Below are positions 23,013 to 32,206 of a stretch of 53,803 nucleotides of DNA, one piece after another; position 1 is the first letter of the stretch; every line of letters begins with the position of its first letter. Location of the stretch: positions 1-53,803 of the forward strand of contig JAFEFW010000003.1 in the NCBI GenBank assembly GCA_018240405.1, written 5' to 3'. The stretch comes from Pseudomonadota bacterium (lineage in GTDB: Bacteria > Pseudomonadota > Alphaproteobacteria > Acetobacterales > Acetobacteraceae). Under the pieces are notes generated by a model. It made no database searches and was not told where the DNA came from. It was given only the letters and a program-made list of their open reading frames with translations. The position numbers and the translations under genes were made by a program.

Positions 23013-24926
23013 TCAGGCACGTATTTCGCCGGCGGAGCCGTCGGCGTTATGTTCGAATTCCGGGATCAGGCGGCTCAGCAGGGTCAGCGCCAGCTTCACC
23101 TGGCCGCCGCGGCAGGCGCTGCCGATTTCCTCGATGGCGCGCGCGACGATCGCCGGGTCGGCGGTACGCGGCGAGGCCATCAGCAGCCCGGCATGACCGG
23201 TCGGCACCGGCGGTTCCTTGCCGTGGAACATCTCTTCATAGAGTTTCTCGCCGGGACGCAGGCCGGTGAAGCGGATCTCGATGTCCTTGTCCGGCAGCAA
23301 ACCGGCCAGCCGGATGATCTGGCGCGCCAGATCGACAATCTTCACCGGATCGCCCATGTCGAGGACGAAGATGCCACCAGTGTCACCGGACGGCAGCGCG
23401 GCTCCGCCAAGGCTCAGCACGGAGGCCTGCAGCACCAGCCCGACCGCCTCGCGCACCGTCATGAAGTAGCGCTGCATGTCCGGGTGCGTGACAGTCAGCG
23501 GCCCGCCGCGCGCCAGCTGGCGCTGGAACAGCGGGACAACCGACCCGGTCGAGCCCAGCACGTTGCCAAAGCGTACGGTCACACAGCGCATACCTTGGTG
23601 TGCAGACTGCGCGGCGATATCCAACGCTTGGCAATACATCTCCGCCAGCCGCTTCGAGGCGCCCATGACCGAGGTCGGGTTCACCGCCTTGTCCGTGGAG
23701 ATCAGTACCATCGCTAGCGTACCGACTGCCCGGGCCGCATCTGCGACGTGGCGGGTACCGGCCGCGTTGGTCGCGAGACCCTCCAGCGGGTTGTCCTCCA
23801 CGATCGGCACGTGCTTCAGCGCGGCAGCGTGAAACACCAGCTCCGGCCGATGCTCCTGGAAGATGGCGTGGACGCGCGCCTCATCACGGATATCGGCGAT
23901 CAGCGCCTTGCGATGCACGCTGGGGTGGCTCTCGGCCAACTCCAGGTCGATTTGCCACAGCGCGTATTCGCCGTTGTCCAGCAGGATGAGCGTGCCGGGC
24001 CCGAAGGCGGCGACCTGGCGCGCCAGTTCGCTGCCAATGGTGCCGCCGGCGCCGGTCACGATAACGCGCCGTCCCTGGATCAGCCGCGCCATGCCGTCGC
24101 GGTCCAATGGTACCTGCGGGCGGTTCAGCAGGTCTTCAATGGCAACAGGACGGAGTTCCACCGGCCGCGGGCGGTCCGGGTCGGCCAGTGCGGTCGGGCG
24201 CGGCGCCTGCCGCACGGTCAGGCCAAACCGGTCAGCCTGGGCGACGACTTCCGCCAGCCTCTGGCCGGCAAGCTCCGGCGTGACCACCACCAGCATGTCC
24301 GGGCGGCGATCATCTGCCTCAAACTGCTCCAGCACGGAGGCGGCGTCCTGCAGGGAGCCGAGGATCGGCCGCCCCTGGATGCGCCGACCGGTCTGGCGGT
24401 TCGAGGACACCAGCAGACCCTCGACGCGGAATGCCTGGCGCCGGTCCTGCGCCAGGGCGCGCAGGAACAGGTCGGCGTCCTCGATGCTGCCAACCAGCAG
24501 GACCGAAGCGGCTTCCACCGAGGCCGGGCGGGGCGCCGGGCGCCAGCGGCGCCAGCGGTAGAAGACGCGCGGCGCGCCCAGGAACAGCAGCAGCGTCAGG
24601 GCATAGATGACCGGATAGGCTGGGTTGGGAAAGGCGACGCCCAGCGCTAGCGTGGCGATCCAGAACAGCGCTGCGCCCAGCGCGGCGCTGGCGGCCACGG
24701 TGATCAGGTCGCCAATAGCAGCGAAGCGCCAGTATTGGAGCGACAGGCGGAAGGGAATGCCGGCCACCAGCAGGCAGGCGGCGCCCAGCGGGATACGCCA
24801 GAGCGGCACTAGGCCCGGCGCCGCCGGTTCCGCCAGCCAGGCTGCCACCGGCACCGAAAGCGCCGCCATTGCCCCGTCAAGGGCAGCATTGACGGCGATG
24901 CGAATCGTGGAGCGCGCAGCGGCCAT
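23013..24926 (-). CDS. FlaA1/CapD-like membrane nucleotide-sugar 4,6-dehydratase/epimerase
   Basis: A 637-residue protein with four N-terminal hydrophobic segments (about residues 10-120), a central Rossmann-like sensor domain (VLLVGSIEDADLFLRAL), and a C-terminal extended SDR domain. The NAD(P) motif is VIVTGAGGTIGSELARQV, followed by FHAAALKHVP, LISTDKAVNPTSVMGASKRLAE (catalytic region with Lys) and RFTGLRPGEKLYEEM. Such proteins (PglF/WbpM/CapD type) convert UDP-GlcNAc to a 4-keto-6-deoxy sugar for surface glycans or glycoproteins. The start at 24926 is chosen because the upstream extension to 25013 is Arg-rich and not membrane-like. It overlaps or abuts the aminotransferase gene downstream. 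Confidence 0.92.
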   Translation of the reverse strand: MAAARSTIRIAVNAALDGAMAALSVPVAAWLAEPAAPGLVPLWRIPLGAACLLVAGIPFRLSLQYWRFAAIGDLITVAASAALGAALFWIATLALGVAFPNPAYPVIYALTLLLFLGAPRVFYRWRRWRPAPRPASVEAASVLLVGSIEDADLFLRALAQDRRQAFRVEGLLVSSNRQTGRRIQGRPILGSLQDAASVLEQFEADDRRPDMLVVVTPELAGQRLAEVVAQADRFGLTVRQAPRPTALADPDRPRPVELRPVAIEDLLNRPQVPLDRDGMARLIQGRRVIVTGAGGTIGSELARQVAAFGPGTLILLDNGEYALWQIDLELAESHPSVHRKALIADIRDEARVHAIFQEHRPELVFHAAALKHVPIVEDNPLEGLATNAAGTRHVADAARAVGTLAMVLISTDKAVNPTSVMGASKRLAEMYCQALDIAAQSAHQGMRCVTVRFGNVLGSTGSVVPLFQRQLARGGPLTVTHPDMQRYFMTVREAVGLVLQASVLSLGGAALPSGDTGGIFVLDMGDPVKIVDLARQIIRLAGLLPDKDIEIRFTGLRPGEKLYEEMFHGKEPPVPTGHAGLLMASPRTADPAIVARAIEEIGSACRGGQVKLALTLLSRLIPEFEHNADGSAGEIRA

Positions 24927-25047
24927 GGCGCGCGGTATAGCGCGTGGCGGCCAGGGGAGATAGGCACGGGTGGCACGCCGCCTATGTCGCTGCCGGGGGT
25001 TGTTACCTTGCAACAGGGATTGTGAGGTACGGGCGGCGCCGTGACCG

Positions 25048-25443
25048 TCAGTCAGCCCGCGCCGTCAGGTCCGACAGGACGCGGGTCCAGGCCTCATCCA
25101 TCTCGGGTGTCCAATCCGGCCCCAAAATGTCGCGGAATGCCGCCATGACCGTCCAGTAGAAGCGGTCGAACATGCCGGTTTCCACCCCCAGGCCCTGGTG
25201 GTTCACCCGCTCAATCTGGATCAGCGTTGCGCCGTAGGACCGGTCGCCGAGGTAATCCAGCAGGCTCTCCATCGTGACCTGGAACATCTGCCCGCGGACA
25301 AGGCCTTCAGGATCGCGGACGAACAGGGCCTGCGCCTCCGGCATCTCCTGGAACAGGCGGCGGAACACGTGCGGCGTTGGATCACCGACGCGCAGCGATA
25401 CCTGCTCCAGCGTCGCGCTGACGATCGCCGTATCGTCACCCAT
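25048..25443 (-). CDS. Single-domain globin
   Basis: A 131-residue heme globin. The probable proximal heme ligand is His82 in IERVNHQGLGV (F-helix position), and Phe41 in PEAQALF fits the conserved CD1 Phe. The E helix reads GLVRGQMFQVTMESLLDYL, giving Gln or Met rather than His at the distal position. The length matches free-standing bacterial globins rather than flavohemoglobin, and no reductase domain is attached. It lies 35 bases downstream-facing from the sugar dehydratase gene's 5' side on the same strand, but a functional link is not obvious. Oxygen or NO sensing or detoxification are the usual roles. Confidence 0.82.
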   Translation of the reverse strand: MGDDTAIVSATLEQVSLRVGDPTPHVFRRLFQEMPEAQALFVRDPEGLVRGQMFQVTMESLLDYLGDRSYGATLIQIERVNHQGLGVETGMFDRFYWTVMAAFRDILGPDWTPEMDEAWTRVLSDLTARAD

Positions 25444-25833
25444 GGCCGCCTCCCCACGTCCTCTCCATTGTTCCGGCGACTATCAGAGAGCGCGGCGGCT
25501 GCACAAGGCACTGAGCGGGCTTTTGGATGATTAACCGACCACGGGTAAGGCCGGTCGGAAACGCAACTGCATTGGACCGGCGCGACACTGCAAGTGCTCA
25601 GCGACGGCGACCAACCCGCCAGCAGCCAGGCGCGCCGAGCAGACGTCGTTTGCGTTGGCGTAGCGAGACTGCGTTCATCGACGAGGCATCGCCGCACGTG
25701 TGGGGGACCGGCAACCGGCCCTCAATGCAACCGCGGATGCCAGCGACGAACCTGGCGTTGCTCGCTGTCAAACCAGAATGGGAAATCGGCGCACCTGCCC
25801 GACGACAGGTGCGCCCTTGGGCCGGTCGGGTAA
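25444..25833. other. Intergenic region, no gene recognised
   Basis: About 390 bases between the globin start and the end of the RTX-like gene, both on the minus strand. Short frames on either strand look like GC-rich noise with no recognisable domain, ribosome site or codon bias. It must hold the globin promoter, but I cannot point to one. No T-tailed hairpin was seen. Confidence 0.5.
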
Positions 25834-27684
25834 TCAGGCTCCCTTAATCGTCAGGAAGTCACTCCCTGGCAGGCCCGGCAGATCCGTAGTGCGGCCCCAG
25901 GTCATCGTCAGGCGGCCGTTGCTCAAGTCGTCGCTGCGGTACCCGGCGATGGTGAAGCTGACCGGCACCTGCCCATCCTTGGTGAAGATCAGGTCGAGAC
26001 CGGTGTAACCGGGCGCGCCGACGTCATCCAGCGTGAGCATCTTGAAGTCTTTCTGGTTGACCCCCCACACCGTCGCCTCATCGCCCGAGTGGAAGTTGAC
26101 GATGGTGGACCAGATCGGATCGGCCGGATTGCGATTGTCCAGGTAGAACGTGTCCTTGCCGGTGCCGCCAATCAGGAAGTTCGATCCGGTCCCGCCATCC
26201 AGCACATTGGTGCCGTTCACGTTGCTCACGTTCAACCCGTCCATGCCGGAGCCACTGCGCAGGAAGGAGTTCGGTGCGGTGGCAGTCAGGTTGAGGTTTT
26301 CCGTGCTGATCTGAACAACCTGCCAGTCCAGGCCGGCCACCGGACCCGTATAGACCTCCGGCGTGACAGAGGTTTCCACACCAGTCGTGGTATTCAGCAT
26401 GGTAAACGCCGGCGCCGGCGCCGTGGTACCAACCGTGACGACAGAGCCGTTGACGGTGAACCGCCCGCTGCCGATCGTCCCACCGCCCATCGTGATGCGG
26501 CCAGCCGCAGTGATGCCGTCACCGAAGACCAGCGTGCCGTTGTTCACCACGGCGCTGGTCACCGTCTGGCCTTGCAGCACGATGCGGTCGCCTGCCTGGG
26601 CTACGACCGTGCCGGCAAAGGCCGACGGGGTCTGCAGGATCAGCGAGTCGTTGCCGTCCATGACAATCGTCTGGCCCGCCGCGACGCTGTTGACCTCGAG
26701 CGTTGATCCGACCGTGCCACCCTGGTTCAGCGCCAGGACGCCGGTGCCAGTCAGGCTGCCGTTGACGTCAATCGTGCCGCCCACCACAACGACCGATCCG
26801 TTATTCACCATATTGGCATCAATGTCGCCGAAGCCGCGAAGCCCGCCACCATTCAGCACAAGACCGCCGGCGGTAATGGTGCCGGTATTCAGCTTAATCT
26901 GACCACCGGTACCGACCGTTAGCGTGTTTGTGGTGTTGTAGTTAAAGCCCGCAAGCACTTCTAGCGTCGCTCGGTTGCCAATCTGCTTCAGGCTCTTTTC
27001 GACAGAAACGTATTTCGTGCCATCCCACTGCTCAATCTTGCCCGTTGGGTTGTTGAAGATCAGCTCCGTCCAACCGGTGGGGATCAGCGGCGGGCCGACG
27101 ATCGTTTCGATGTTAGCGATCAGATTCCCCTGAGACCCACCGAAACGGATCAGCGAGTTGTCACCCTGTACCTCGAAGATCCCGTCGAACAAGGTCGTTC
27201 CATTAAGCTCATAGAACGCGCTTGTATCCATCGTAAGGGTACCCAGTGCCTGGACCCAGTTGGTGAAGTTGACGGCGTTGGTGCCGGTCATCAGCAGGTT
27301 GCCGGCGACCTGCAAAAAGGCGTCAATCCGACCGGCATTGATCAACCGAGCGTCGGCGGAGCCGACGTGAATGAAGGTTTGTAGTGAGTCGCCGATGGTG
27401 CCGAGGGAGCCGGGTGCAAACGCCAGCGTGCCATTCAAGTCGAGGATAGCCGCCTTGTATTCTGCTGTGTTTGAGCCGTCGCGATTGTTGACGCCGTTCA
27501 TGGTCAGGCTGTCAATCGTTACGCTACTGCCAGCCGGCAGTTCCACCGTATAACCGCCGGCAACGGTAGTGGGGGCGTCAATAACGACGTCTGCCGCGGC
27601 GTCGTTCGGTGCCGTCGCCGGGCTCCAGTTCGCAGCGGTCGTCCAGACGCCGCTCACTGGTAGGGCCCAACTATATGTCGCCAT
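25834..27684 (-). CDS. Large repetitive beta-helix protein with RTX-type calcium-binding motif (probably secreted)
   Basis: A 616-residue, Gly/Asn/Thr-rich protein. It starts MATYSWALPVSGVWTTAANWSPATAPND with no Sec signal peptide. The body is a run of imperfect beta-strand repeats (DLNGTLAFAPGSLG, AGGLVLNGGGLRGFGD, VVVVGGTIDVNGSLTGTGVLALNQGG) as in adhesin-like beta-solenoids. Near residues 490-515 is an RTX nonapeptide-like stretch, LDGGTGSNFLIGGTGKDTFYLD, followed by a C-terminal domain of about 100 residues. RTX plus no signal peptide points to type I secretion, though no ABC/HlyD/TolC genes are nearby. AAAGGA precedes the ATG at a good distance. Function is probably surface or matrix; the ligand is unknown. 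Confidence 0.82.
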   Translation of the reverse strand: MATYSWALPVSGVWTTAANWSPATAPNDAAADVVIDAPTTVAGGYTVELPAGSSVTIDSLTMNGVNNRDGSNTAEYKAAILDLNGTLAFAPGSLGTIGDSLQTFIHVGSADARLINAGRIDAFLQVAGNLLMTGTNAVNFTNWVQALGTLTMDTSAFYELNGTTLFDGIFEVQGDNSLIRFGGSQGNLIANIETIVGPPLIPTGWTELIFNNPTGKIEQWDGTKYVSVEKSLKQIGNRATLEVLAGFNYNTTNTLTVGTGGQIKLNTGTITAGGLVLNGGGLRGFGDIDANMVNNGSVVVVGGTIDVNGSLTGTGVLALNQGGTVGSTLEVNSVAAGQTIVMDGNDSLILQTPSAFAGTVVAQAGDRIVLQGQTVTSAVVNNGTLVFGDGITAAGRITMGGGTIGSGRFTVNGSVVTVGTTAPAPAFTMLNTTTGVETSVTPEVYTGPVAGLDWQVVQISTENLNLTATAPNSFLRSGSGMDGLNVSNVNGTNVLDGGTGSNFLIGGTGKDTFYLDNRNPADPIWSTIVNFHSGDEATVWGVNQKDFKMLTLDDVGAPGYTGLDLIFTKDGQVPVSFTIAGYRSDDLSNGRLTMTWGRTTDLPGLPGSDFLTIKGA

Positions 27685-28021
27685 TTCGCAGTCCTTTACT
27701 ACAGGGCTATGATTTGACCAGGACCGAAACGATATCCGGCCGCTGCCGACACAGCAGACGTACGGCCGCACCGGCAAACAAGCCGGCGACATACCTCGCC
27801 TCCCAGGAGCACCAACGAGCCGGACCTGCGGGACCGGGACGAGTGGGAGAATGGCTGCAGTGGTTAGAACAGTGAAATCACGTCGCAGTAAGATCGATCA
27901 CTCAACGCAAGTGTGATGAGGCTGATTACCATTCCACCAGCCTGCAGCCTGCTTTCATGACAAAACGTTAAGTGACGATGTGCAACGGCTTGATCACGCG
28001 GAGCCGCCGACAACGGAACGA
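27685..28021. other. Intergenic region, no gene recognised
   Basis: This stretch of 337 bases separates the RTX-like gene from the downstream end of the hydantoinase genes, all on the minus strand. The part at 27890-28000 is more AT-rich than its surroundings and could carry the promoter of the RTX-like gene. I see no clear -35/-10 pair, hairpin or small gene. Confidence 0.45.
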
Positions 28022-29680
28022 TTACTGCTCCGTTCCATAGTCCCGCCGCGCGGCCTGGGGCGAGACGTAGCCCAGCCTGACGTCATTGCGGAGCGCGTCC
28101 GGCTCCCGCTCGGTCGGTACACCCATACCGCCGCCGCCCGGCATTTCGATGACTAACCTGTCATTAGGCGGCACAACGCTGAGCCCCTTCGCCTTCAGCA
28201 CCGTTCCCGATGCCAGCGAGAGTCGCCCCGGCGCACCGGGCCCGCCGCCTTTGCGTCCGCGCGCCGGGTGCCGCACCCGCTCAAATCGGGCAAAGATGCC
28301 GAACGGGGCGTTCTCGCGGGAGCCGACTTCCATGACCTGCCCAAGGCCGCCGCGGTAGCGGCCGGGTCCGCCGGAATCCTGGCGCAGCTCCTTGCGCCAG
28401 ATCACCAGCGGTGTGATCGCCTCGGTTGCCTCCACCGGCACGTTGCGCACACCGGAGGGGAACGGCGTCGCCGACAGCCCATCCTGCGCGGGGCGCGCAC
28501 CGGCGCCGCCGGAGTGGAAGGAATTGACCATGAAAGCGGAACCCGCCGCCTTGCCGATACCGGTCAGGCCATGCCCGGCGATCAGGTTCAGCGTCCACAG
28601 ATTCGATGTGCCCTCAGCCGGCACCCGGTCCGGCAGCGCCTGATCGAGGCAGCCATACACCACGTCCGGCAGCATGTGGCCGATCACGGAACGGGCATAA
28701 ACCGCGGCTGGATGGGTCGCGCTGACGATGGTGCCTTCCGGCGCGGTTACCTTCACGGCTTCGAGCGTGCCGGCATTGTTCGGCACGTGCGGTGCGACGA
28801 CGCAGTTCACGCCGAAGGTTGTATAAGCCTCCGTGTAGCACATCGGGCAGTTGATGGCGTAGGTCGACATGCCGGAAGAACCCGTGAAGTCAACATGGAT
28901 CGTGTCCTCGCCGATCGTCACTGCAGCAACCAGGTCGATCGGCGCCTCATAGCCGTCGATGCGCATCGACGCCGACCATGTGCCCTTCGGCAGCCTGCCG
29001 ATCGCCTCCGCCATTGCGCGGCGGCTGCGGCTGATGATTTCGTCCGCTAGCGTTTCGATCTCGCCGAGGCGGAACTCGCGCATCATCGCCACCAAGCGGC
29101 GGCTGCCGATTTCGTTGCAGGCCATCAGCGCGTAGATGTCGCCCACCACCTGCACCGGCTCACGCACATTGGAGCGGATCATCGCCAGCAGGTCCTCATT
29201 CATCGCGCCAGCGTTGACCAGGCGCAGCAGCGGAATGAACAGACCTTCGTGATAGATTTGCCGGCCCTCGGGCGTTTGCCCGACACCGCCCATGTCCACC
29301 AGGTGGGACGTGCAGGCAAATAACGCAACGATCCTGCCGTCGAGAAAGGTCGGCGACACCACGACCAGGTCGTAGAGATGGCCAGTGCCCTTCCACGGGT
29401 CGTTGGTGATGTAGACATCGCCTTCTTTCATGTCGGCGACGGGGAAGACATCCAGGAAGTGCCCGACGGACGCAGCCATGGTGTTGACGTGGCCGGGGGT
29501 GCCAGTCACCGCCTGAGCGATCATGCGCCCGCGCAGGTCGAACACGCCGGCGGAGATATCGCCCGCTTCGCGCGCCGAGGTGCTGAAGGCGGTGCGGACC
29601 AGCGTCTGTCCCTGCTCCTCGACCACCGACAGCAGCCGGTTCCACATGATCTGGACGTCAATTTCAGAGATGCGGGTCAT
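28022..29680 (-). CDS. hyuB: Hydantoinase B / oxoprolinase subunit
   Basis: A 552-residue HyuB-family subunit beginning MTRISEIDVQIMWNRLLSVVEEQGQTLVRTAFSTSARE, the usual start of the family. It has VNTMAASVGHFLDVFP, YITNDPWKGTGHLYDLVVVSPTF, HSGGAGARPAQDGLSATPFPSG and the C-terminal MPGGGGMGVPTERE. It overlaps the upstream hyuA gene by four bases (ATGA), so the two are translationally coupled and form one enzyme. Known relatives hydrolyse hydantoins, N-methylhydantoin or 5-oxoproline with ATP; which applies here is not visible. It is a distant paralogue of the product at 19546-21177. Confidence 0.95.
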   Translation of the reverse strand: MTRISEIDVQIMWNRLLSVVEEQGQTLVRTAFSTSAREAGDISAGVFDLRGRMIAQAVTGTPGHVNTMAASVGHFLDVFPVADMKEGDVYITNDPWKGTGHLYDLVVVSPTFLDGRIVALFACTSHLVDMGGVGQTPEGRQIYHEGLFIPLLRLVNAGAMNEDLLAMIRSNVREPVQVVGDIYALMACNEIGSRRLVAMMREFRLGEIETLADEIISRSRRAMAEAIGRLPKGTWSASMRIDGYEAPIDLVAAVTIGEDTIHVDFTGSSGMSTYAINCPMCYTEAYTTFGVNCVVAPHVPNNAGTLEAVKVTAPEGTIVSATHPAAVYARSVIGHMLPDVVYGCLDQALPDRVPAEGTSNLWTLNLIAGHGLTGIGKAAGSAFMVNSFHSGGAGARPAQDGLSATPFPSGVRNVPVEATEAITPLVIWRKELRQDSGGPGRYRGGLGQVMEVGSRENAPFGIFARFERVRHPARGRKGGGPGAPGRLSLASGTVLKAKGLSVVPPNDRLVIEMPGGGGMGVPTEREPDALRNDVRLGYVSPQAARRDYGTEQ

Positions 29681-31746
29681 GGCATCGGCGCCTCGATGAT
29701 CAGTTCGCCACCGGCGGCGACACGGGCGGTCATGCCCGAGGGGACGATAGTGGTTGTTCCCGGTTCGACAATGGCGGCCGGACCGCTCAGCCTCGCTCCG
29801 AACGGCAAGGCGGCTCGCTGGTAAACCGCCGCTTCCAACGGTTCGCCGGTCGCACTCTCGATCAGGCGTCGCGTGCCGGCCGGTGCTGGCGCGATCTGCG
29901 ACGGCGGGTCTGACTGGCGCGCCGGCAGGTCGTGCGGTTCGGCTACCGCCAGCGTCCAGGTGACCGCCTCGATTTCCAGCTTCGGGATGATGCGGCCGAA
30001 CAGGCGCTGATAGGCAGCTTCAAAGGCCTGCCGGAGCGAGGCGGGATCGACGTCGCTGTCGTCCAGCGGAACGGCGATCTCATGTCCCTGGCCGCGGTAG
30101 CGCATATAGGCGGTGCGCGTCGCGGCAAGCCGTCCGGCGGGGACGCCAAGCCGCACGACGGCTTCGGCCTCGGCGTGCATGTCGCGGAACAGCGTGCCGA
30201 CGAGGTCCGGGTCCAGCGCCTGGATGCGGACCAGGAAGGTGCGAACTACTTCATAGGCGATGGGCGCATCGAGAAAACCATGGGCCGACCCGACACCGGC
30301 ATCGACCGGGATCACCACCCGCCGGATGCCCAGCTTCTGCGCCAGGCGCGCGGCGTGCAGCGGTGCGGCGCCGCCAAAGGCGATCAACGTGCGGCCGGCG
30401 GTGTCCTTGCCGTTTTCCACCGCATGCACGCGGGCAGCGCTGGCCATGGTTTCGTCAACGATTTCAGTGATGCCACGTGCCGCCTCGACGGTGTCCATCC
30501 CAAGCGGCGCGCCGATACCGGCAGCGACGGCGGCAAGCGCCTGCTCCGGCCGCAGCACGATCTTGCCGTCGGCGAACCGCTCCGGGTCGATGCGTCCGAG
30601 CACGACATCCGCGTCGGTGACGGTTGGCGCAGTGCCGCCGCGGTCGTAGCAGGCCGGGCCAGGGTCGCTGCCGGCACTGTCGGGGCCGACGGCAATCCGC
30701 CGCAGCGGGTCGACACGCCCGATGGATCCCCCGCCGGCGCCGATTTCCACCATGTCGATGACCGGGATGCGCACGGGGATGCCGCTGCCCTTGGCGAAAC
30801 GATACGCCCGCGCCACCTCGAAATGCCGCGACTGCTGCGGCGCAAAATCGTCGATCAGAGTGATCTTGGCTGTGGTGCCGCCCATGTCGAACGACAGCGC
30901 GCGGTCGTAGCCACCCAGCGCGGCGACTCGGCGGGCGAGGATGACGCCGCCGGCCGGGCCGCTCTCTACCAGCCGCACCGGAAACCGGCGGGCCGTTTCC
31001 ACCGTGCAGATGCCGCCCGAGGACATCATCAGCAGCAGCGGGCAGCGCACGCCGATTGCGGCGAGGCCTTCGCTCATCTGGCCGAGGTAGCGGCTCATCA
31101 GTGGCAACACATAGGCGTTGGCGACGGTGGTGGAGGTACGTTCGTATTCACGAATTTCACGGCAGACTTCGGACGAGACGGTGAACGCCACGTCCGGCAG
31201 CGCGGCCGACAGCAAGTCCAGCGCCCGCAGTTCGTGCGCAGGATTGACGTAGGCGTGCAGGAAGCTGATCGCCGCGGCCTCGATCCGTTCGGCTTGCAGC
31301 ACCTCCACCAGGCGCAGCAGCGCGGCCTCGTCGAGCGGCAGTAGCACCGACCCGTCCGCCGCCATGCGCTCTGGCACCTCCAGCCGCAGGTCGCGGGACA
31401 CCAGCGGCGCCGGACGTTCCATGTATAGGTCGTACTGCTCGAAACGATGTTCGTAGGCGATTTCCAGCGAGTCGCGGAACCCAGCCGTAGTGATGAGCGC
31501 AGTGCGCGCGCCCTTGCGCTCGATCAGCGCATTGGTGGCGAGCGTCGTGCCGTGGATCACCAGGTCGAGGGCGCTGCCATCCAGCCCCGCCTCCGCCAGG
31601 ATCGCCTGGGTGCCGGCGATCACCGCCTCGGCCGGCGCTGCATGCGTGGTGAGCAGCTTGCTGGACAGCGTCCGATCCGGCAGCGAAAGCACAAGGTCGG
31701 TAAAGGTGCCGCCGATGTCGACGGCCAGGCGGGTCCGAGTAGTCAT
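29677..31746 (-). CDS. hyuA: Hydantoinase A / oxoprolinase subunit
   Basis: A 689-residue HyuA-type subunit with the ASKHA-like ATPase fold. The N-terminal phosphate motif is RLAVDIGGTFTDLVLSLPD (residues 6-24), followed by VIHGTTLATNALIERKGARTALITTAGF. Mid-protein blocks are SSGGICTVETARRFPVRLVESGPAGGV, LSFDMGGTTAKITLI and EIGAGGGSIGRVD. The C-terminus has GPAAIVEPGTTTIVPSG. It couples ATP hydrolysis to opening of a cyclic amide with HyuB, whose gene overlaps its stop by four bases. It is divergent from the AtzG-like/amidase/asparaginase operon, with 256 bases between starts, suggesting joint regulation of a C-N hydrolysis pathway. Confidence 0.95.
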   Translation of the reverse strand: MTTRTRLAVDIGGTFTDLVLSLPDRTLSSKLLTTHAAPAEAVIAGTQAILAEAGLDGSALDLVIHGTTLATNALIERKGARTALITTAGFRDSLEIAYEHRFEQYDLYMERPAPLVSRDLRLEVPERMAADGSVLLPLDEAALLRLVEVLQAERIEAAAISFLHAYVNPAHELRALDLLSAALPDVAFTVSSEVCREIREYERTSTTVANAYVLPLMSRYLGQMSEGLAAIGVRCPLLLMMSSGGICTVETARRFPVRLVESGPAGGVILARRVAALGGYDRALSFDMGGTTAKITLIDDFAPQQSRHFEVARAYRFAKGSGIPVRIPVIDMVEIGAGGGSIGRVDPLRRIAVGPDSAGSDPGPACYDRGGTAPTVTDADVVLGRIDPERFADGKIVLRPEQALAAVAAGIGAPLGMDTVEAARGITEIVDETMASAARVHAVENGKDTAGRTLIAFGGAAPLHAARLAQKLGIRRVVIPVDAGVGSAHGFLDAPIAYEVVRTFLVRIQALDPDLVGTLFRDMHAEAEAVVRLGVPAGRLAATRTAYMRYRGQGHEIAVPLDDSDVDPASLRQAFEAAYQRLFGRIIPKLEIEAVTWTLAVAEPHDLPARQSDPPSQIAPAPAGTRRLIESATGEPLEAAVYQRAALPFGARLSGPAAIVEPGTTTIVPSGMTARVAAGGELIIEAPMP

Positions 31747-31884
31747 GCCGGAACGCTAACCCGACGGCTGATGGCCGGGAAGTACGAGCGCGCCTCTGCC
31801 ACTCCGTGGGACACTCGCGTGCTCTCCGCGTCGGCTTGATTTCGTGCCACCGCACCAGCATCCAAACGGCGGCACCCAACCAAT

Positions 31885-32001
31885 CCGACACCGAGCACAC
31901 AGAGCCTCGCACGGAGACGCACATAGGAGGCGTCCCCGCCGTTGCCGCAGTGCGGAATCTGGTGCCTAATCACCGCCGCAGAGACAGAACCGCAGAGGCC
32001 C
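31885..32001. repeat. Degenerate CACAGAG/CGCAGAG-type short repeats in the divergent promoter region
   Basis: The gap between hyuA and the AtzG-like gene contains imperfect copies of a short purine-rich unit: CACCGAG, CACACAGAG, CACGGAG, then CCGCAGAG twice near 31976-31998. They resemble the dispersed short repeats common in bacterial intergenic DNA. Decay makes the unit boundaries uncertain. Confidence 0.4.
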
Positions 32002-32002
32002 C

Positions 32003-32206
32003 ATGAGCAGCACGTTCGAGCCATCGATCGAAGCCAGCATCAAACTCTGGCACGGCATCGAGCCACCGAACGATCCTGCCAGACGTCTCGCCGCCGAATT
32101 GGAACAGACCATCGCCGCCTTCGAAGCGCTGCGCGGGACTCTGGTGTTCGAGGACGAACCCGCCGGGTTTGAAGCTGCGCTGCAGGCAACGAAGGAGCCG
32201 GGCTGA
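32003..32206 (+). CDS. AtzG-like small amidase-partner protein
   Basis: A 67-residue helical protein whose stop codon overlaps the next gene's start by one base (TGATG). Its second half, ELEQTIAAFEALRGTLVFEDEPAGFEAAL, resembles small proteins that precede GatA-like amidases. The best-studied example is AtzG, which binds the amidase AtzE in cyanuric acid breakdown and replaces the role of GatC. The resemblance is by length, helical pattern and position rather than by strong sequence identity. If correct, it stabilises the amidase encoded immediately downstream. It is the first gene of a three-gene operon that is divergent from hyuA. Confidence 0.7.
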   Translation: MSSTFEPSIEASIKLWHGIEPPNDPARRLAAELEQTIAAFEALRGTLVFEDEPAGFEAALQATKEPG

